NCBI RefSeq assembly: GCF_018129685.1
Contig: NZ_JAFCLG010000005.1
Coordinates: 186,001 to 250,000, forward strand
Length of the DNA stretch: 64,000 nucleotides
Source: Bradyrhizobium manausense
GTDB lineage: Bacteria; Pseudomonadota; Alphaproteobacteria; Rhizobiales; Xanthobacteraceae
Reading direction: 5' to 3'
Part shown: in pieces, positions 24,703 through 33,160 of the stretch
How the letters are laid out: each line of letters begins with the position of its first letter
How positions within the stretch are numbered: the first letter of the stretch is position 1
The notes under the pieces: generated by a model
Told to the model about the DNA's origin: nothing
Seen by the model: the letters and a program-made list of their open reading frames with translations, nothing else
Databases searched by the model: none
Translations under genes and position numbers: made by a program

Positions 24703-27386
24703 GCTGCATCCCTCCCTTTGAGAGCGGCCAATAGTCGATCGGGCCGGAACGGAATTTCGATCAGTCTCACGCCGATTGCATCGCGGATGGCGTTGGCGAT
24801 CGCGGGCGAGGTCGGCACGGTGGCGACTTCGCCGATGCCGACGCTGCCGCCCGGCACATGCTCGAAACCGGCCTCGTCGAAATGCACGTCCAGTTTCGGC
24901 ATGTCGGCGATCCCCGGAATGCGGTAATCCTCCATGTTGCCGCTCAGGATGTGCCCGCTCGAAGGATCGATCTCCCGCGTCTCATAGAGTGCGTAGCCGA
25001 TGCCCTGGATCACCGCGCCTGCGGCCTGGCTTCGCGCCAGCACCGGCGCGGCGAGCTTGCCGATCGCCAGGCCCGTATAGGCATTGAGCACGCGCACATG
25101 GCCGAGCCAGGTATCGACCTCGACTTCCATCACCTGCACCGAGCTCGGCACGCCGGCGCCGACCACCATGTGGTTCATCAGACGCAGCACCCAACCGAAC
25201 ACCCGGCCCATCAGGCCCGCCTCGTGCAGCGCGGGCCTGACGCCGGGCGGCGGCCTGCCGTCCTCCGGGCGCTTCGCCGATACGGTGATATCAGGAGAAG
25301 CCGCGATCATCTCGCGCCACGGCGCGTTCGAGCCAGGCGCAGGCGTGCGAGACGCGGTGCGCCTGATTTCCGCCTTCAGCTTGTCGATGGCGAGCAGGGT
25401 CGGCGGCACCACCGAGGCGGTGACGCGGCTGCCGCCGGAGCCCGGTCCGGGCGGCAGGTCGGAGCGGCCGATGCGAACGTCCACATCCTGCGGCTCGAGA
25501 TCGAACGCCTTGGCGACGGTGTTCGCGATCACGCTGCGCGTGCCCGTGCCGATATCCTGGACCGCGCAGCTTGCGACGATGCGGCCGCCCTTGACCGCGA
25601 GCTCGACCGACGAGCCGGTCTGCCAGAGATAGAGCCAGTAGCCGGTGGCGACCCCGACGCCGCGCCGGTAGCGGCCTTCTTGCGAGCCGGCCGGCTTGCG
25701 GTTCTTCCAGACGTCGAGGCCGGCGGCCCAATCGTACAATCGCTGTCGGTTGGGATCGGGATCCCAGCGCTTGCGCAGCTGGATCGGATCGACCTTCATG
25801 CGCAGCGCCGCCTCGTCGACCGCCTGCTCCAGCGCAAACGACATCGGCGGACCGCCGGGGCCGCGGAACGGCGCGCCCGGCGGCAGATTGCTGAGCACGT
25901 CGAAGTCGACGAGCTCTTTGGCTTCGGCCGGATAGATCAATCGCGCCAGGCCGGCGATCAGCGAGTTCACGGCGGCGCCGGTGTCGGCATGCGCGGTCAG
26001 CGACAGCGCCTTGAGGCGGCCGTCCGTCGAAGGCAGCAAGGACATCTTCAGCTCGGCGGCCGGACGATAGCCGGTGACGGAAAGCTCCTCTTCACGATCG
26101 AAGGCGACCCGCACCGGCGCCTTGGCGGCGCGCGCAAGCTCGATCGCGGCGATGGTCTCCAGGCCAAGGCTGCCCTTGGAGCCGAACCCGCCGCCGACAT
26201 GATCGGCGATCACGCGGACCTTGTCGTGCGCAAGGCCATAACGCTTGGCGATCTTCTCCATGCTCTCGTGAATGGCCTGGGTCGAGATGTGCAGGGTGAG
26301 CTGATCGCCATCGAATTTGGCCACGGCGGCATGTGGTTCCAGGCTTGCGTGCTGTTGCGTCGAGACGCGGAAGGTTTCTTCAACCAGCAGGGGATCGCGT
26401 TTCCGGCGCGCCTCCTCCAGCCAGCCTTTGGCCTGCTTCGCCTTCTGCGAGAACGGCGCCGAAGGCCCCCGCACATTGCCGTTCCAAGACACGGGAGCGC
26501 CGCCGGCGCCCTCGGACACGTTTCCGGCACGCTTGCGGTCCTTCTTGTCGAACACGACAGGCGCATCGTCGCGCCGCGCCGCATCGAGCCCGATCACCGC
26601 GGGTAAGGGTTCGGGCTTGAAGGTGATCGCCGCAATTGCCTTCAGTGCGGTGCGGCGATCCCTGGCCGCGACGGCTGCGATCGGCGCGCCGACGAAGCGG
26701 ATGATGTTGTCGTCGTCGAGCAGCGGAACGACCGCGGCGACACCGGGAATAGTGCGCGCCGGCGCCAGATCGAGCCCGGTGATCCTCGCATGCGCGACGT
26801 GCGCGCGCAGGATGACGCCTTCGAGCTGGCCGTCATGGCGGATGTCGACGGTGTAGCGCGCCAGTCCCGTCACCTTGTCGCGGGCTTCCAGCCGCGGCGC
26901 GATCGGATCGTTGCCGTCGAAGCGGCCCGAACAAGCCTCCGCCACCGCGCGAAAAATGCCTTCATAGGCGCCGCAGCGGCAGAGATGCCCCGACAGCGCG
27001 GCGGCGATGTCGTCGCGCGAGGGTGTCGCCGTGCCCCTGGTCGCACGCCAGCCGTCATGAAAGGCGGCGGCTTCGACGACGAAGCCGGGCGTGCAGAAGC
27101 CGCATTGCAGGGCGTCGTGCGCCATGAACGCCTTCTGCACCGGATGCAATCCGGCAGCTCCTATGCCCTCGATGGTCGTCAGCGACTTGCCGGCGGCCGC
27201 CTGCGCAGGCAACAGGCAGCTCACGACGGGCACACCGTGGAGCAGCACGGTGCAGGCGCCGCAGACGCCGGAGCCGCAGACGAGCTTGGTGCCGGTGAGG
27301 CCACCGTCGCGGATCACGTCGATCAGGAGCGCATCCGGATCGTCGGGGAGCGCCAGAGGTTTTCCATTGACGGTCGTGACGGTCAT
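24699..27386 (-). CDS. Fused 2Fe-2S / molybdopterin subunit of a xanthine-dehydrogenase-family enzyme
   Basis: Encodes 895 residues. Residues 1-150 are a ferredoxin-type domain plus a helical 2Fe-2S domain: CGSGVCGACTVLLHG with a later VSC, then CGFCTPG and LCRCGAYEG. From about 160 on it is the molybdopterin domain (DKVTGLARYTVDIRHDGQLE, ADHVGGGFGSKGSLGLE, APFRGPGGP), ending with the catalytic Glu853 in VGIGEVATVP. These parts are usually separate genes (small and large subunits). Here they form one chain without a stop. The start overlaps the tetR stop by 4 bases. It hydroxylates an unknown heterocycle or aldehyde, probably in the cytoplasm since no Tat signal is visible. Confidence 0.9.
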   Translation of the reverse strand: MTVTTVNGKPLALPDDPDALLIDVIRDGGLTGTKLVCGSGVCGACTVLLHGVPVVSCLLPAQAAAGKSLTTIEGIGAAGLHPVQKAFMAHDALQCGFCTPGFVVEAAAFHDGWRATRGTATPSRDDIAAALSGHLCRCGAYEGIFRAVAEACSGRFDGNDPIAPRLEARDKVTGLARYTVDIRHDGQLEGVILRAHVAHARITGLDLAPARTIPGVAAVVPLLDDDNIIRFVGAPIAAVAARDRRTALKAIAAITFKPEPLPAVIGLDAARRDDAPVVFDKKDRKRAGNVSEGAGGAPVSWNGNVRGPSAPFSQKAKQAKGWLEEARRKRDPLLVEETFRVSTQQHASLEPHAAVAKFDGDQLTLHISTQAIHESMEKIAKRYGLAHDKVRVIADHVGGGFGSKGSLGLETIAAIELARAAKAPVRVAFDREEELSVTGYRPAAELKMSLLPSTDGRLKALSLTAHADTGAAVNSLIAGLARLIYPAEAKELVDFDVLSNLPPGAPFRGPGGPPMSFALEQAVDEAALRMKVDPIQLRKRWDPDPNRQRLYDWAAGLDVWKNRKPAGSQEGRYRRGVGVATGYWLYLWQTGSSVELAVKGGRIVASCAVQDIGTGTRSVIANTVAKAFDLEPQDVDVRIGRSDLPPGPGSGGSRVTASVVPPTLLAIDKLKAEIRRTASRTPAPGSNAPWREMIAASPDITVSAKRPEDGRPPPGVRPALHEAGLMGRVFGWVLRLMNHMVVGAGVPSSVQVMEVEVDTWLGHVRVLNAYTGLAIGKLAAPVLARSQAAGAVIQGIGYALYETREIDPSSGHILSGNMEDYRIPGIADMPKLDVHFDEAGFEHVPGGSVGIGEVATVPTSPAIANAIRDAIGVRLIEIPFRPDRLLAALKGRDAA

Positions 27387-28024
27387 TTTCGAACTCCCGT
27401 TTTGCGTGGGGATTTCTTCGCAGCAGGCGCCATCGCGCCGGCGATCAGCATGCGCAGCATGGTCTTGAGCTGTTTCAGGAACGCGTCGACCGGCTGCATG
27501 GACGGGAAAGCGGATTTGGTGCCGTGGACCGCCATCTCGACGCAGCGCGCGAGCTCGCGCACGCTGACGCCGCTTGCGAGGTTAAGTTTTCGCTTGCGGC
27601 AGACCCGCGCGATCGTGGTCGCGATCTCCTCGGCGAAGCGGTTCGAATAACTCTGATAGAGGTCGCGCGCCTGCGCGAGGTGCTCGGAAAACAGCTCCTC
27701 GGTATGCGGCGAGTCCTTGAGCGAGGCCAGCAACGCCTGCATCCGCGCGCCGATCTCGGCGACCAGGATGTCGGCAAGCTCGAGGCCCGCTTCTTCCGCC
27801 GCCTTCGCCGCCGCGATTTCGGCAGCGAGCCCCTGCTCGTAGAGCCGCTCGATCACGGCGCGAAACAGCGCCTCCTTGGAGGCGAAGTGATGATAGAGCG
27901 CCTGCCGCGTCAGCCCGGCTTCTTCGGCCGCCTGCTCGATCGAGGAGCGGCGGAAGCCGTGGCGCCGGAACACGCGCATGGCGGCGTCGAGGATCCGGTC
28001 CTGCGGAGGGGCCTTGGCCTGCAT
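27383..28024 (-). CDS. TetR-family regulator of the molybdenum hydroxylase operon
   Basis: Encodes 213 residues. The N-terminal helix-turn-helix is typical of TetR (RILDAAMRVFRRHGFRRSSI, EQAAEEAGLTRQALYHHFAS, KEALFRAVIERL). The ligand domain has an extended helix bundle and a basic C-terminal tail (KKSPRKTGVRK). It is the first gene of a three-gene overlapping operon with the fused hydroxylase and FAD subunit. A 9-bp inverted repeat overlaps the probable promoter just before its ATG, so autorepression, relieved by the enzyme's substrate or a related compound, is the simplest model. Confidence 0.9.
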   Translation of the reverse strand: MQAKAPPQDRILDAAMRVFRRHGFRRSSIEQAAEEAGLTRQALYHHFASKEALFRAVIERLYEQGLAAEIAAAKAAEEAGLELADILVAEIGARMQALLASLKDSPHTEELFSEHLAQARDLYQSYSNRFAEEIATTIARVCRKRKLNLASGVSVRELARCVEMAVHGTKSAFPSMQPVDAFLKQLKTMLRMLIAGAMAPAAKKSPRKTGVRK

Positions 28025-28031
28025 TTTGTCA

Positions 28032-28062
28032 GATTTGACAGTTACGGATGAAATGTCAAATC
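28032..28062 (-). promoter_or_regulatory. TetR operator and promoter
   Basis: GATTTGACA (28032-28040) and TGTCAAATC (28054-28062) are exact inverted arms around 13 bases. A smaller TGTCA/TGACA pair overlaps at 28027-28040. On the minus strand the arms contain TTGACA and, 17 bases on, AAATCT, so the operator would cover the -35 and -10. The tetR ATG is 7 bases away, implying a very short leader. Confidence 0.65.
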
Positions 28063-28219
28063 ACGGATTCATGACGGTCTCGTGCGCGCATGAGCCGGGG
28101 CCGCCGCGCCATCGGCGGCGTGGAGCGGCACTGCCGCCAGCGACCGCTGCGCAAAGCGACCGTTTCCGCCAAAGCGTGATGTGTTTTGGCTGAATCGATG
28201 CGAGCCGCGAACTCGGTTC

Positions 28220-28370
28220 ACCTCTCCCGCAGGGAGAGGTCGGATCGCATCGAAGATGCGATCCGGGTGAGGGGTTTCGGTCTCACTGGGTGCCGCGGCC
28301 CCTCACCCGGATTGCTCAGGCGCGCAATTGCGCGCCATAGCAATCCGACCTCTCCCCGTCGGGGAGAGGT
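28220..28370. repeat. CCTCTCCC-family inverted repeat pair
   Basis: A left unit (ACCTCTCCC, GGGAGAGGTCGGATCGCATC, CGGGTGAGGGG) and a right unit (CCCCTCACCCGG, an inner hairpin GCGCGCAATTGCGCGC, CCGACCTCTCCCCG) face each other over about 25 bases. It fills much of the 383-base gap between tetR and vapC, which otherwise holds only the TetR operator and about 120 bases with nothing recognised. Confidence 0.8.
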
Positions 28371-28407
28371 GACCCCGGACGCCGATCCAACCTGACTCCA
28401 TCGCGCA

Positions 28408-28902
28408 TTAGAGTTTAGAGATTGCCTCGAGTGACACGGGTCGTCGCACGAGCGTTTCGCCGCCGCGACGGTAGAATTTGTTCGTCCATGGATCAAACAC
28501 CGGTACGCGAGCTTCGACGAATTCGTCGATGTCGCGTGTAACCACAACCAGATCCTGCAGGGCGGCGATGGCTGCGATGAACAAGTCTGGCTGTCCGAAC
28601 GTGTGGCGACGCTTGCGGCCTTCAAAGATCATGGTTTTCCATCGCACGATCACATCTTCTGTGATGGCAAGAACTCGACCCGCGAAGAGCGGCCGGAGCA
28701 TATTGTCGAGCCACGATTGAAGGTCTGCGCGCCTGGCGGCATCGGACAGCTGTTCGATGCCATAGACGATCTCCGCGAATGTAACCTCGGTGACATAGAG
28801 ATCGTCGCCGCTTTGGCCCGCGACAAAATTCGCAACGTCAGGATTCGGCTTGGGCCGGCGCAGTTCTGAAACCACTTTGGTATCGAGCAGCCAACCTCTC
28901 AA
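28408..28902 (-). CDS. vapC: VapC-type PIN-domain toxin
   Basis: Encodes 164 residues, a little long for VapC/FitB (about 140) because of a C-terminal tail after FDPWTNKFY. The PIN acidic residues are present: Asp7 in LLDTKVVSEL, Glu44 in VTFAEIVYGIE, and Asp106 in FGQPDLFIAAIA followed by VVTRDIDEF. The usual Asn after LLDT is Lys here. PIN toxins cleave tRNA or rRNA when the antitoxin is lost. Its ATG overlaps the antitoxin stop by 4 bases. All catalytic residues seem intact, so the module may be active. Confidence 0.88.
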   Translation of the reverse strand: MRGWLLDTKVVSELRRPKPNPDVANFVAGQSGDDLYVTEVTFAEIVYGIEQLSDAARRADLQSWLDNMLRPLFAGRVLAITEDVIVRWKTMIFEGRKRRHTFGQPDLFIAAIAALQDLVVVTRDIDEFVEARVPVFDPWTNKFYRRGGETLVRRPVSLEAISKL

Positions 28903-29192
28903 AGCTCGACATCCCGAACCTTGGATTTGACTGTTAGCCGCTCAAATTCCACGTCGCCCAACGGGGATCTGGCAAGGACCGTCACGATGTCGCGGCCGGT
29001 CACGGGCCGCTGTAGGCGGTCGAACTCGTCCGCCGAGATGATAACAGCGGCGTCTTTCCCGTGCAGCGTAACGCGCTGCGGTCCGTTACGCTGGGCCTCT
29101 CTGACAATCTGGCTCAGATGCGTCTTCGCATCCTGAAGACTCCATCGTTTGGATTGGGAGCCCTTATTCGAAGAGGGACGCTTTGCGGTCAT
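28899..29192 (-). CDS. Phd/YefM-type antitoxin
   Basis: Encodes 97 residues. WSLQDAKTHLSQIVREAQRN, GPQRVTLHGKDAAVIISADE and FDRL match the Phd/YefM DNA-binding fold, preceded by a basic Ser/Lys-rich leader and followed by a toxin-binding tail. Together with the PIN gene it forms a type II toxin-antitoxin unit. A 7-bp inverted repeat 8 bases upstream of the ATG is a plausible operator for autorepression. Confidence 0.88.
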   Translation of the reverse strand: MTAKRPSSNKGSQSKRWSLQDAKTHLSQIVREAQRNGPQRVTLHGKDAAVIISADEFDRLQRPVTGRDIVTVLARSPLGDVEFERLTVKSKVRDVEL

Positions 29193-29199
29193 GTCTACC

Positions 29200-29220
29200 T
29201 TCTGGTCGGATCAACCAGAA
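29200..29220 (-). promoter_or_regulatory. Inverted repeat before the Phd-like antitoxin
   Basis: TTCTGGT and ACCAGAA, exact 7-bp arms with a 7-base spacer, directly upstream of the antitoxin start. This is the expected place for an autorepression operator. Confidence 0.55.
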
Positions 29221-29252
29221 TTTAGAGTATCCGAATTCGCTGACAAAAGCAA

Positions 29253-29286
29253 AACGGGCACGCCTTCCTTCGAAGGCATGCCCGTT
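29253..29286 (-). terminator. Terminator of the hsp20-DUF1150 operon
   Basis: Stem AACGGGCA-C-GCCTTC with CTTC loop and GAAGGC-A-TGCCCGTT return. Read on the minus strand the stem is followed by TTGCTTTTG, a modest T-rich stretch. It lies 30 bases past the DUF1150 stop. Confidence 0.75.
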
Positions 29287-29315
29287 CAAAAATCTATTCG
29301 CGCGAAAGTACGCGC

Positions 29316-29579
29316 TCAGTGCACGCTCACCGCTTGCAGCTCGTTGCTCCAGGCATTCGCCACCGCGGCTTCGCGGCTGTCGGTCAGCATGATCGGCGTG
29401 CCGTCGGCCGAGTGGAGCGCGAACAGCTTGAGGCCGGGCGCAATCTTCGGGGCTTCGGGGAACAGGCCGGGCACATCCTCGGAGCGGATCTGCTTCACAT
29501 AGGCGATGTGGCCTTCGCCGAGGTTCGCCAGCGAGGCGTTCCTGGCTTCGTGTTCGAATACAACGTGACCTTCACTCAT
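29316..29579 (-). CDS. DUF1150 family protein
   Basis: Encodes 87 residues. Segments ASLANLGEGHIAYVKQIRSE, LFALHSADGTPIMLTDSREA and AVANAWSNELQAVSVH are typical of the small DUF1150 family that accompanies Hsp20 genes in alphaproteobacteria. Its role is unknown. It lies 51 bases after hsp20 on the same strand and before the shared terminator, so it is probably heat-induced through the same thermometer-controlled transcript, though the thermometer itself acts only on hsp20 translation. Confidence 0.85.
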   Translation of the reverse strand: MSEGHVVFEHEARNASLANLGEGHIAYVKQIRSEDVPGLFPEAPKIAPGLKLFALHSADGTPIMLTDSREAAVANAWSNELQAVSVH

Positions 29580-29630
29580 GGTCTCGACTCCTCTCTCGAA
29601 ACTAAGCGGTCGAGTCCGCTACTCGTTCCA

Positions 29631-30056
29631 TTATTCGTGCTCATTGATAGCGATTGTCTTAACGATCCTCTCCGGTTCCGGCCGGGCAAGATCGATCGAC
29701 AACAGCCCGTTCTTCAGATCCGCACCCAGCACCAGCATCCCCTCCGCCAGCACGAAGGTGCGCTGGAAGTGGCGCGCGGCGATGCCGCGATGGATGTATT
29801 GCCGGGTCTTATCGTCCTGCTGCCGCCCGCGAATCACGAGCTGGTTTTCCTCAATGGTTACATCGAGTTGGTCGCGGGTGAATCCGGCGACCGCCAGCGT
29901 GATGCGCAAGCGCTCGGGCTGGTTGTCCGCGCCGCCGCACCGCTCGATATTGTAGGGCGGGTAACCGTCGGCGCCTTTGACGACGCGATCGAGCACGCGC
30001 TCGATTTCGTCGAAGCCCAGAAGGAACGGACTGGAAAGCGTGGGAACACGAGACAT
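29631..30056 (-). CDS. Small heat-shock protein, Hsp20 family
   Basis: Encodes 141 residues. It holds unfolding proteins in a refoldable state. The alpha-crystallin domain runs from about 35 to 125 (PPYNIERCG, RITLAVAGFTRDQLDVTIEE, QLVIRGRQ, IHRGIAARHFQRTFVLAEGM, ADLKNGLLSIDLAR), and the short N-terminus (PFLLGFDEIERVLDRV) is of the IbpA-like class A kind. The ATG is preceded by a hairpin of ROSE type that hides the ribosome site. It is followed by DUF1150. Confidence 0.95.
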   Translation of the reverse strand: MSRVPTLSSPFLLGFDEIERVLDRVVKGADGYPPYNIERCGGADNQPERLRITLAVAGFTRDQLDVTIEENQLVIRGRQQDDKTRQYIHRGIAARHFQRTFVLAEGMLVLGADLKNGLLSIDLARPEPERIVKTIAINEHE

Positions 30057-30063
30057 AGTTTAC

Positions 30064-30085
30064 AAAGTCCTCTCGAAGCGACTTT
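30064..30085 (-). promoter_or_regulatory. ROSE-type RNA thermometer, initiation hairpin
   Basis: In the hsp20 leader RNA, AAAGUC pairs with GACUUU. Within the extended stem UCGCU faces AGGA of the Shine-Dalgarno, leaving the G bulged, which is the defining ROSE feature (UYGCU against AGGA). The AUG is 11 bases past the ribosome site. Further upstream, to about 30160, GGGC/GCCC and AUAU stems could form the auxiliary hairpins of ROSE leaders. At heat shock the weak stem melts and translation starts. Confidence 0.8.
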
Positions 30086-30173
30086 GGCATTTCAGGGCCC
30101 GGAATGGCGCCCCTTGGTCAGCAATATGGTCATATCCTCGTGACGGTTCAAGGACGTAGCAGGGGGGGCCTGG

Positions 30174-30204
30174 GGATTCGCGGTCACCCGCCGATGGCGA
30201 ATCC
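30174..30204. terminator. Hairpin between ugpC and hsp20
   Basis: GGATTCGC and GCGAATCC, exact 8-bp arms with a 15-base loop. No T-run follows on the minus strand, so it may be a transcript-stabilising or weak terminator structure after ugpC, 82 bases past its stop. Confidence 0.35.
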
Positions 30205-30285
30205 GGGGGCGCGATTTATCCTAACGAAAACAGTGCCCCTTCCTACTGTGCATGGGGTTGTTTTCGCGTCTTTGGCCGGAACCCG

Positions 30286-31371
30286 TCACGCTTCGAGCCG
30301 CGTCCGCCCGTCGCTGCTGAACAAATGCAGCTTGTTGCGGACCGCGGCGACGCGGATTTTTGCGCCAATGGCAGGCGCCTCGGTTCCGGGAATGCGAACG
30401 ATGACCTCGCCTGGCGGCAGCTCACCTGGCGTGGCCGCGATGCGCTGCGCGTCCTGGGCGCGCGAGCCGTACACGAAGGTTTCGGCGCCCACGCGCTCGA
30501 CCGCCTCCACCGTCAGTGAGAGCGCAACGCCGCCCGATGGCGTCTGGTCGGTCATGACGAAATCCTCCGGGCGGATGCCGAGGATGCCGGCTTGGCTTGC
30601 GGCGCCGCCGAGCTGCGATTTGATCTCGTCCGGGTGCGTCGACATCAGATTCATCGGCGGCGCACCGATGAAGGAGGCGACGAAGGTCGTCGCCGGCTTC
30701 TCGTAGATCGCCAGGGGGTTGCCGACCTGCTCGACCTGGCCGCCGTTCATCACCACGAGGATGTCGGCGAGCGTCATCGCCTCGAGCTGGTCGTGGGTGA
30801 CGTAGATCGAGGTGACGTTGAGCCGGCGCTGCAATTTGCGGATTTCGACGCGCATCGAGATGCGCAGCTTTGCGTCGAGATTCGACAGCGGCTCGTCGAA
30901 CAGGAACACCTTTGGCTGGCGCACGATGGCGCGGCCCATGGCGACGCGCTGGCGCTGGCCGCCGGAGAGCTGGCGCGGCTTGCGCTCCAGCATCGAGGTC
31001 AGCTCGAGCACGCGCGCGGCTTCCTCGACGCGGGTCTTGATCTCGGCTTCCGGCATGCGGCGATTGCGCAGGCCGTAGGCCATGTTGTTGAACACGCTCA
31101 TGTGCGGATAGAGCGCGTAGTTCTGGAACACCATCGCGATGTCGCGATCGGCGGGCTCGACCTGGTTGACGACCTTGCCGCCGATGTCGATCTCGCCGCC
31201 GGTGACGGTCTCGAGCCCTGCGACCATGCGGAGCAGCGTCGACTTGCCGCAGCCGGAGGGGCCGACCAGCACGCAGAACTGACCGTCGCCGACATCGACG
31301 TTGACGCCTTTGATTGCCTCGAAGCCGCCAGTGTAGGTCTTGCGGACGTTGCGCAGGGTGACGTTAGCCAT
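30286..31371 (-). CDS. ugpC: sn-glycerol-3-phosphate import ATPase UgpC
   Basis: Encodes 361 residues, the MalK-like ATPase of the Ugp importer. Walker A is [11 protein letters not shown] near 37, then the Q-loop [14 protein letters not shown], signature [15 protein letters not shown], Walker [14 protein letters not shown] and the H-loop VTHDQLEAM. The C-terminal third carries the OB-like regulatory domain ([10 protein letters not shown]). It is the last gene of ugpBAEC; a 6-base gap separates it from ugpE. MalK-type ATPases can serve several importers, but the operon context supports glycerol-3-phosphate. Confidence 0.92.
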   Translation of the reverse strand: MANVTLRNVRKTYTGGFEAIKGVNVDVGDGQFCVLVGPSGCGKSTLLRMVAGLETVTGGEIDIGGKVVNQVEPADRDIAMVFQNYALYPHMSVFNNMAYGLRNRRMPEAEIKTRVEEAARVLELTSMLERKPRQLSGGQRQRVAMGRAIVRQPKVFLFDEPLSNLDAKLRISMRVEIRKLQRRLNVTSIYVTHDQLEAMTLADILVVMNGGQVEQVGNPLAIYEKPATTFVASFIGAPPMNLMSTHPDEIKSQLGGAASQAGILGIRPEDFVMTDQTPSGGVALSLTVEAVERVGAETFVYGSRAQDAQRIAATPGELPPGEVIVRIPGTEAPAIGAKIRVAAVRNKLHLFSSDGRTRLEA

Positions 31372-31377
31372 GTCTCT

Positions 31378-32226
31378 CTACTTCTCCGTCTCGACCAGGC
31401 CGCGCACGAACAGTTTCTGCATGGCGACGACGACGAACACCGGCGGCAGCATGGCCAGCACCGCGGTCGCCATCACGACCGGCCATTCGGTCAGCGCGTC
31501 GGTGGTGGTGATCATCTTGCGGATGCCGACCTGGATGGTCTGCATGTCGTCGCGCGTGGTGATCAGGAGCGGCCAGAGATATTGATTCCAGCCGAGGATG
31601 AAGAGGATCACGAACAGCGCCGCCATGTTGGTGCGCGACAGCGGCAGCAGCGTGTCCCAGAAGAAGCGCAAGGGGCCTGCGCCGTCGATCCGCGAGGCTT
31701 CCAGCAGCTCGTCCGGCACGGTCATGAAGAACTGCCGGAACAGCAGCGTCGCGGTGGCCGATGCGATCAGCGGCAGCGCCAGGCCCGCATAGCTGTCCAA
31801 CATGTGCAGGTCGGCGACGATCTTGTAGGTCGGATAGATGCGCACCTCGACCGGCAGCATCAGGGTGATGAAGATGATCCAGAAGATCGGCATCCGGAAC
31901 GGAAAGCGGAAATACACGATGGCGTAGGCCGAGATGATCGAGATCGCGATCTTGCCGACCGCGATCAGCAGCGCCATGATCAGCGAGTTCAGCATCATGT
32001 TGCCGACCGGCTCGCGGGTCGAGCCGCTCGTGCCGACGAAGATGGTCTGGTAGTAGACCTCGAAGAAATGCCCGCCCGGCAGCAGCGACATCTGCCCGTT
32101 GGCGATCAGCGCGTTGTCCTGGGTCGAGGCGACGATCGCGATGTAGACCGGGAACGCGACGATCGCGATCCCGATCCAGAGAATGATGTGGGCGACGTAG
32201 CGCCTGAAGCCCTCCTGCTCGACCAT
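31378..32226 (-). CDS. ugpE: sn-glycerol-3-phosphate ABC permease UgpE
   Basis: Encodes 282 residues with about six membrane segments and the permease coupling loop EASRIDGAGPLRFFWDTLLPLSR. The N-terminus (RYVAHIILWIGIAIVAFPVYIAIVAST) and the segment AYFRFPFRMPIFWIIF-like around 110 are typical of UgpE/MalG-type permeases. Its ATG shares one base with the ugpA stop (TGATG), so the two are translationally coupled. It forms a heterodimer with UgpA in the inner membrane. Confidence 0.92.
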   Translation of the reverse strand: MVEQEGFRRYVAHIILWIGIAIVAFPVYIAIVASTQDNALIANGQMSLLPGGHFFEVYYQTIFVGTSGSTREPVGNMMLNSLIMALLIAVGKIAISIISAYAIVYFRFPFRMPIFWIIFITLMLPVEVRIYPTYKIVADLHMLDSYAGLALPLIASATATLLFRQFFMTVPDELLEASRIDGAGPLRFFWDTLLPLSRTNMAALFVILFILGWNQYLWPLLITTRDDMQTIQVGIRKMITTTDALTEWPVVMATAVLAMLPPVFVVVAMQKLFVRGLVETEK

Positions 32227-33107
32227 CAGTAGGTCACCTTGCGTTCGACGAAGCGGAATTGGATTCCCGTGAGCACGATGACGAGGATCATCAGGATCAC
32301 CGATTGCGCAGCGGAGCTGCCGAGATTTCCGCCAAGCAGGCCGTCGGTATAGACCTTGTAGACCAGCGTCACCGTCGACGTGCCGGGGCCGCCACGGGTC
32401 ATGGTGTCGATGATGCCGAACGTGTCGAAGAAGGCGTAGACGATGTTGACGACCAGCAGGAAGAAGATGGTCGGCGACAGCAGCGGGAAGGTCACGGTCC
32501 AGAACCGCCGCATCGGGCGCGCGCCGTCGATCGCGGCGGCTTCGAACACGCTCTTCGGAATCGCCTGCAGGCCGGCGAGGAAGAACAGGAAATTGTAGGA
32601 GATCTGCTTCCAGGCGGCGGCGAGGATGATCAGCGTCGCGGCCTGGTTGCTGTCGAGCAGCGGATTCCAGTCGATGCCGGCGGCGCGCAAGTATCGCGCC
32701 AGTACGCCGAGCGAGGGATGCAGCATGAAGATCCAGAGCACGCCGACCACGGGCGGCGCGACGGCGTAGGGCCAGATCAAAAGCGTGCGGTAGAGCATCG
32801 AGCCGCGCAGAGGCTTGTCCGCCATCACGGCGAGCAGCAGTGCAAAGGACAGCGAAGAGACGGCGATCGCGAACGAGAAGAAGAAGGTCCGAACGATCGA
32901 TTCGAAATAAGCGGGGTCCTTGAACAGCTCGATGTAATTATCGAACCAGACGAAATTCGACGAAAGGCCGAAAGCGTCCTGCAGCAGAAACGACTGGATC
33001 ACCGCCTGCAAGGCCGGCCAATAGAAGAAAATCAGAACGACGGCCAGCTGCGGAGCAACCAGCAAGTACGGCAACAGCTTTGACTGGAAAATGGCTTGCT
33101 TTTGCAT
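32226..33107 (-). CDS. ugpA: sn-glycerol-3-phosphate ABC permease UgpA
   Basis: Encodes 293 residues with six predicted membrane segments. The N-terminal block [26 protein letters not shown] and the coupling loop [24 protein letters not shown] identify a MalF/UgpA-type permease. [18 protein letters not shown] is a common periplasmic loop of UgpA. It follows ugpB by 53 bases and overlaps ugpE by one base. Confidence 0.92.
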   Translation of the reverse strand: MQKQAIFQSKLLPYLLVAPQLAVVLIFFYWPALQAVIQSFLLQDAFGLSSNFVWFDNYIELFKDPAYFESIVRTFFFSFAIAVSSLSFALLLAVMADKPLRGSMLYRTLLIWPYAVAPPVVGVLWIFMLHPSLGVLARYLRAAGIDWNPLLDSNQAATLIILAAAWKQISYNFLFFLAGLQAIPKSVFEAAAIDGARPMRRFWTVTFPLLSPTIFFLLVVNIVYAFFDTFGIIDTMTRGGPGTSTVTLVYKVYTDGLLGGNLGSSAAQSVILMILVIVLTGIQFRFVERKVTY

Positions 33108-33160
33108 GTGGGGGTGGCGCCGGCAGGCCGCCGATCGTGCGGCCTGCCGGCGCCGTCGCC

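Noticed and set aside
24858..26606. 582-codon open frame antisense to the molybdenum hydroxylase gene
   Set aside because: His/Arg/Asp-rich shadow translation without domain features; the sense frame carries all catalytic motifs.
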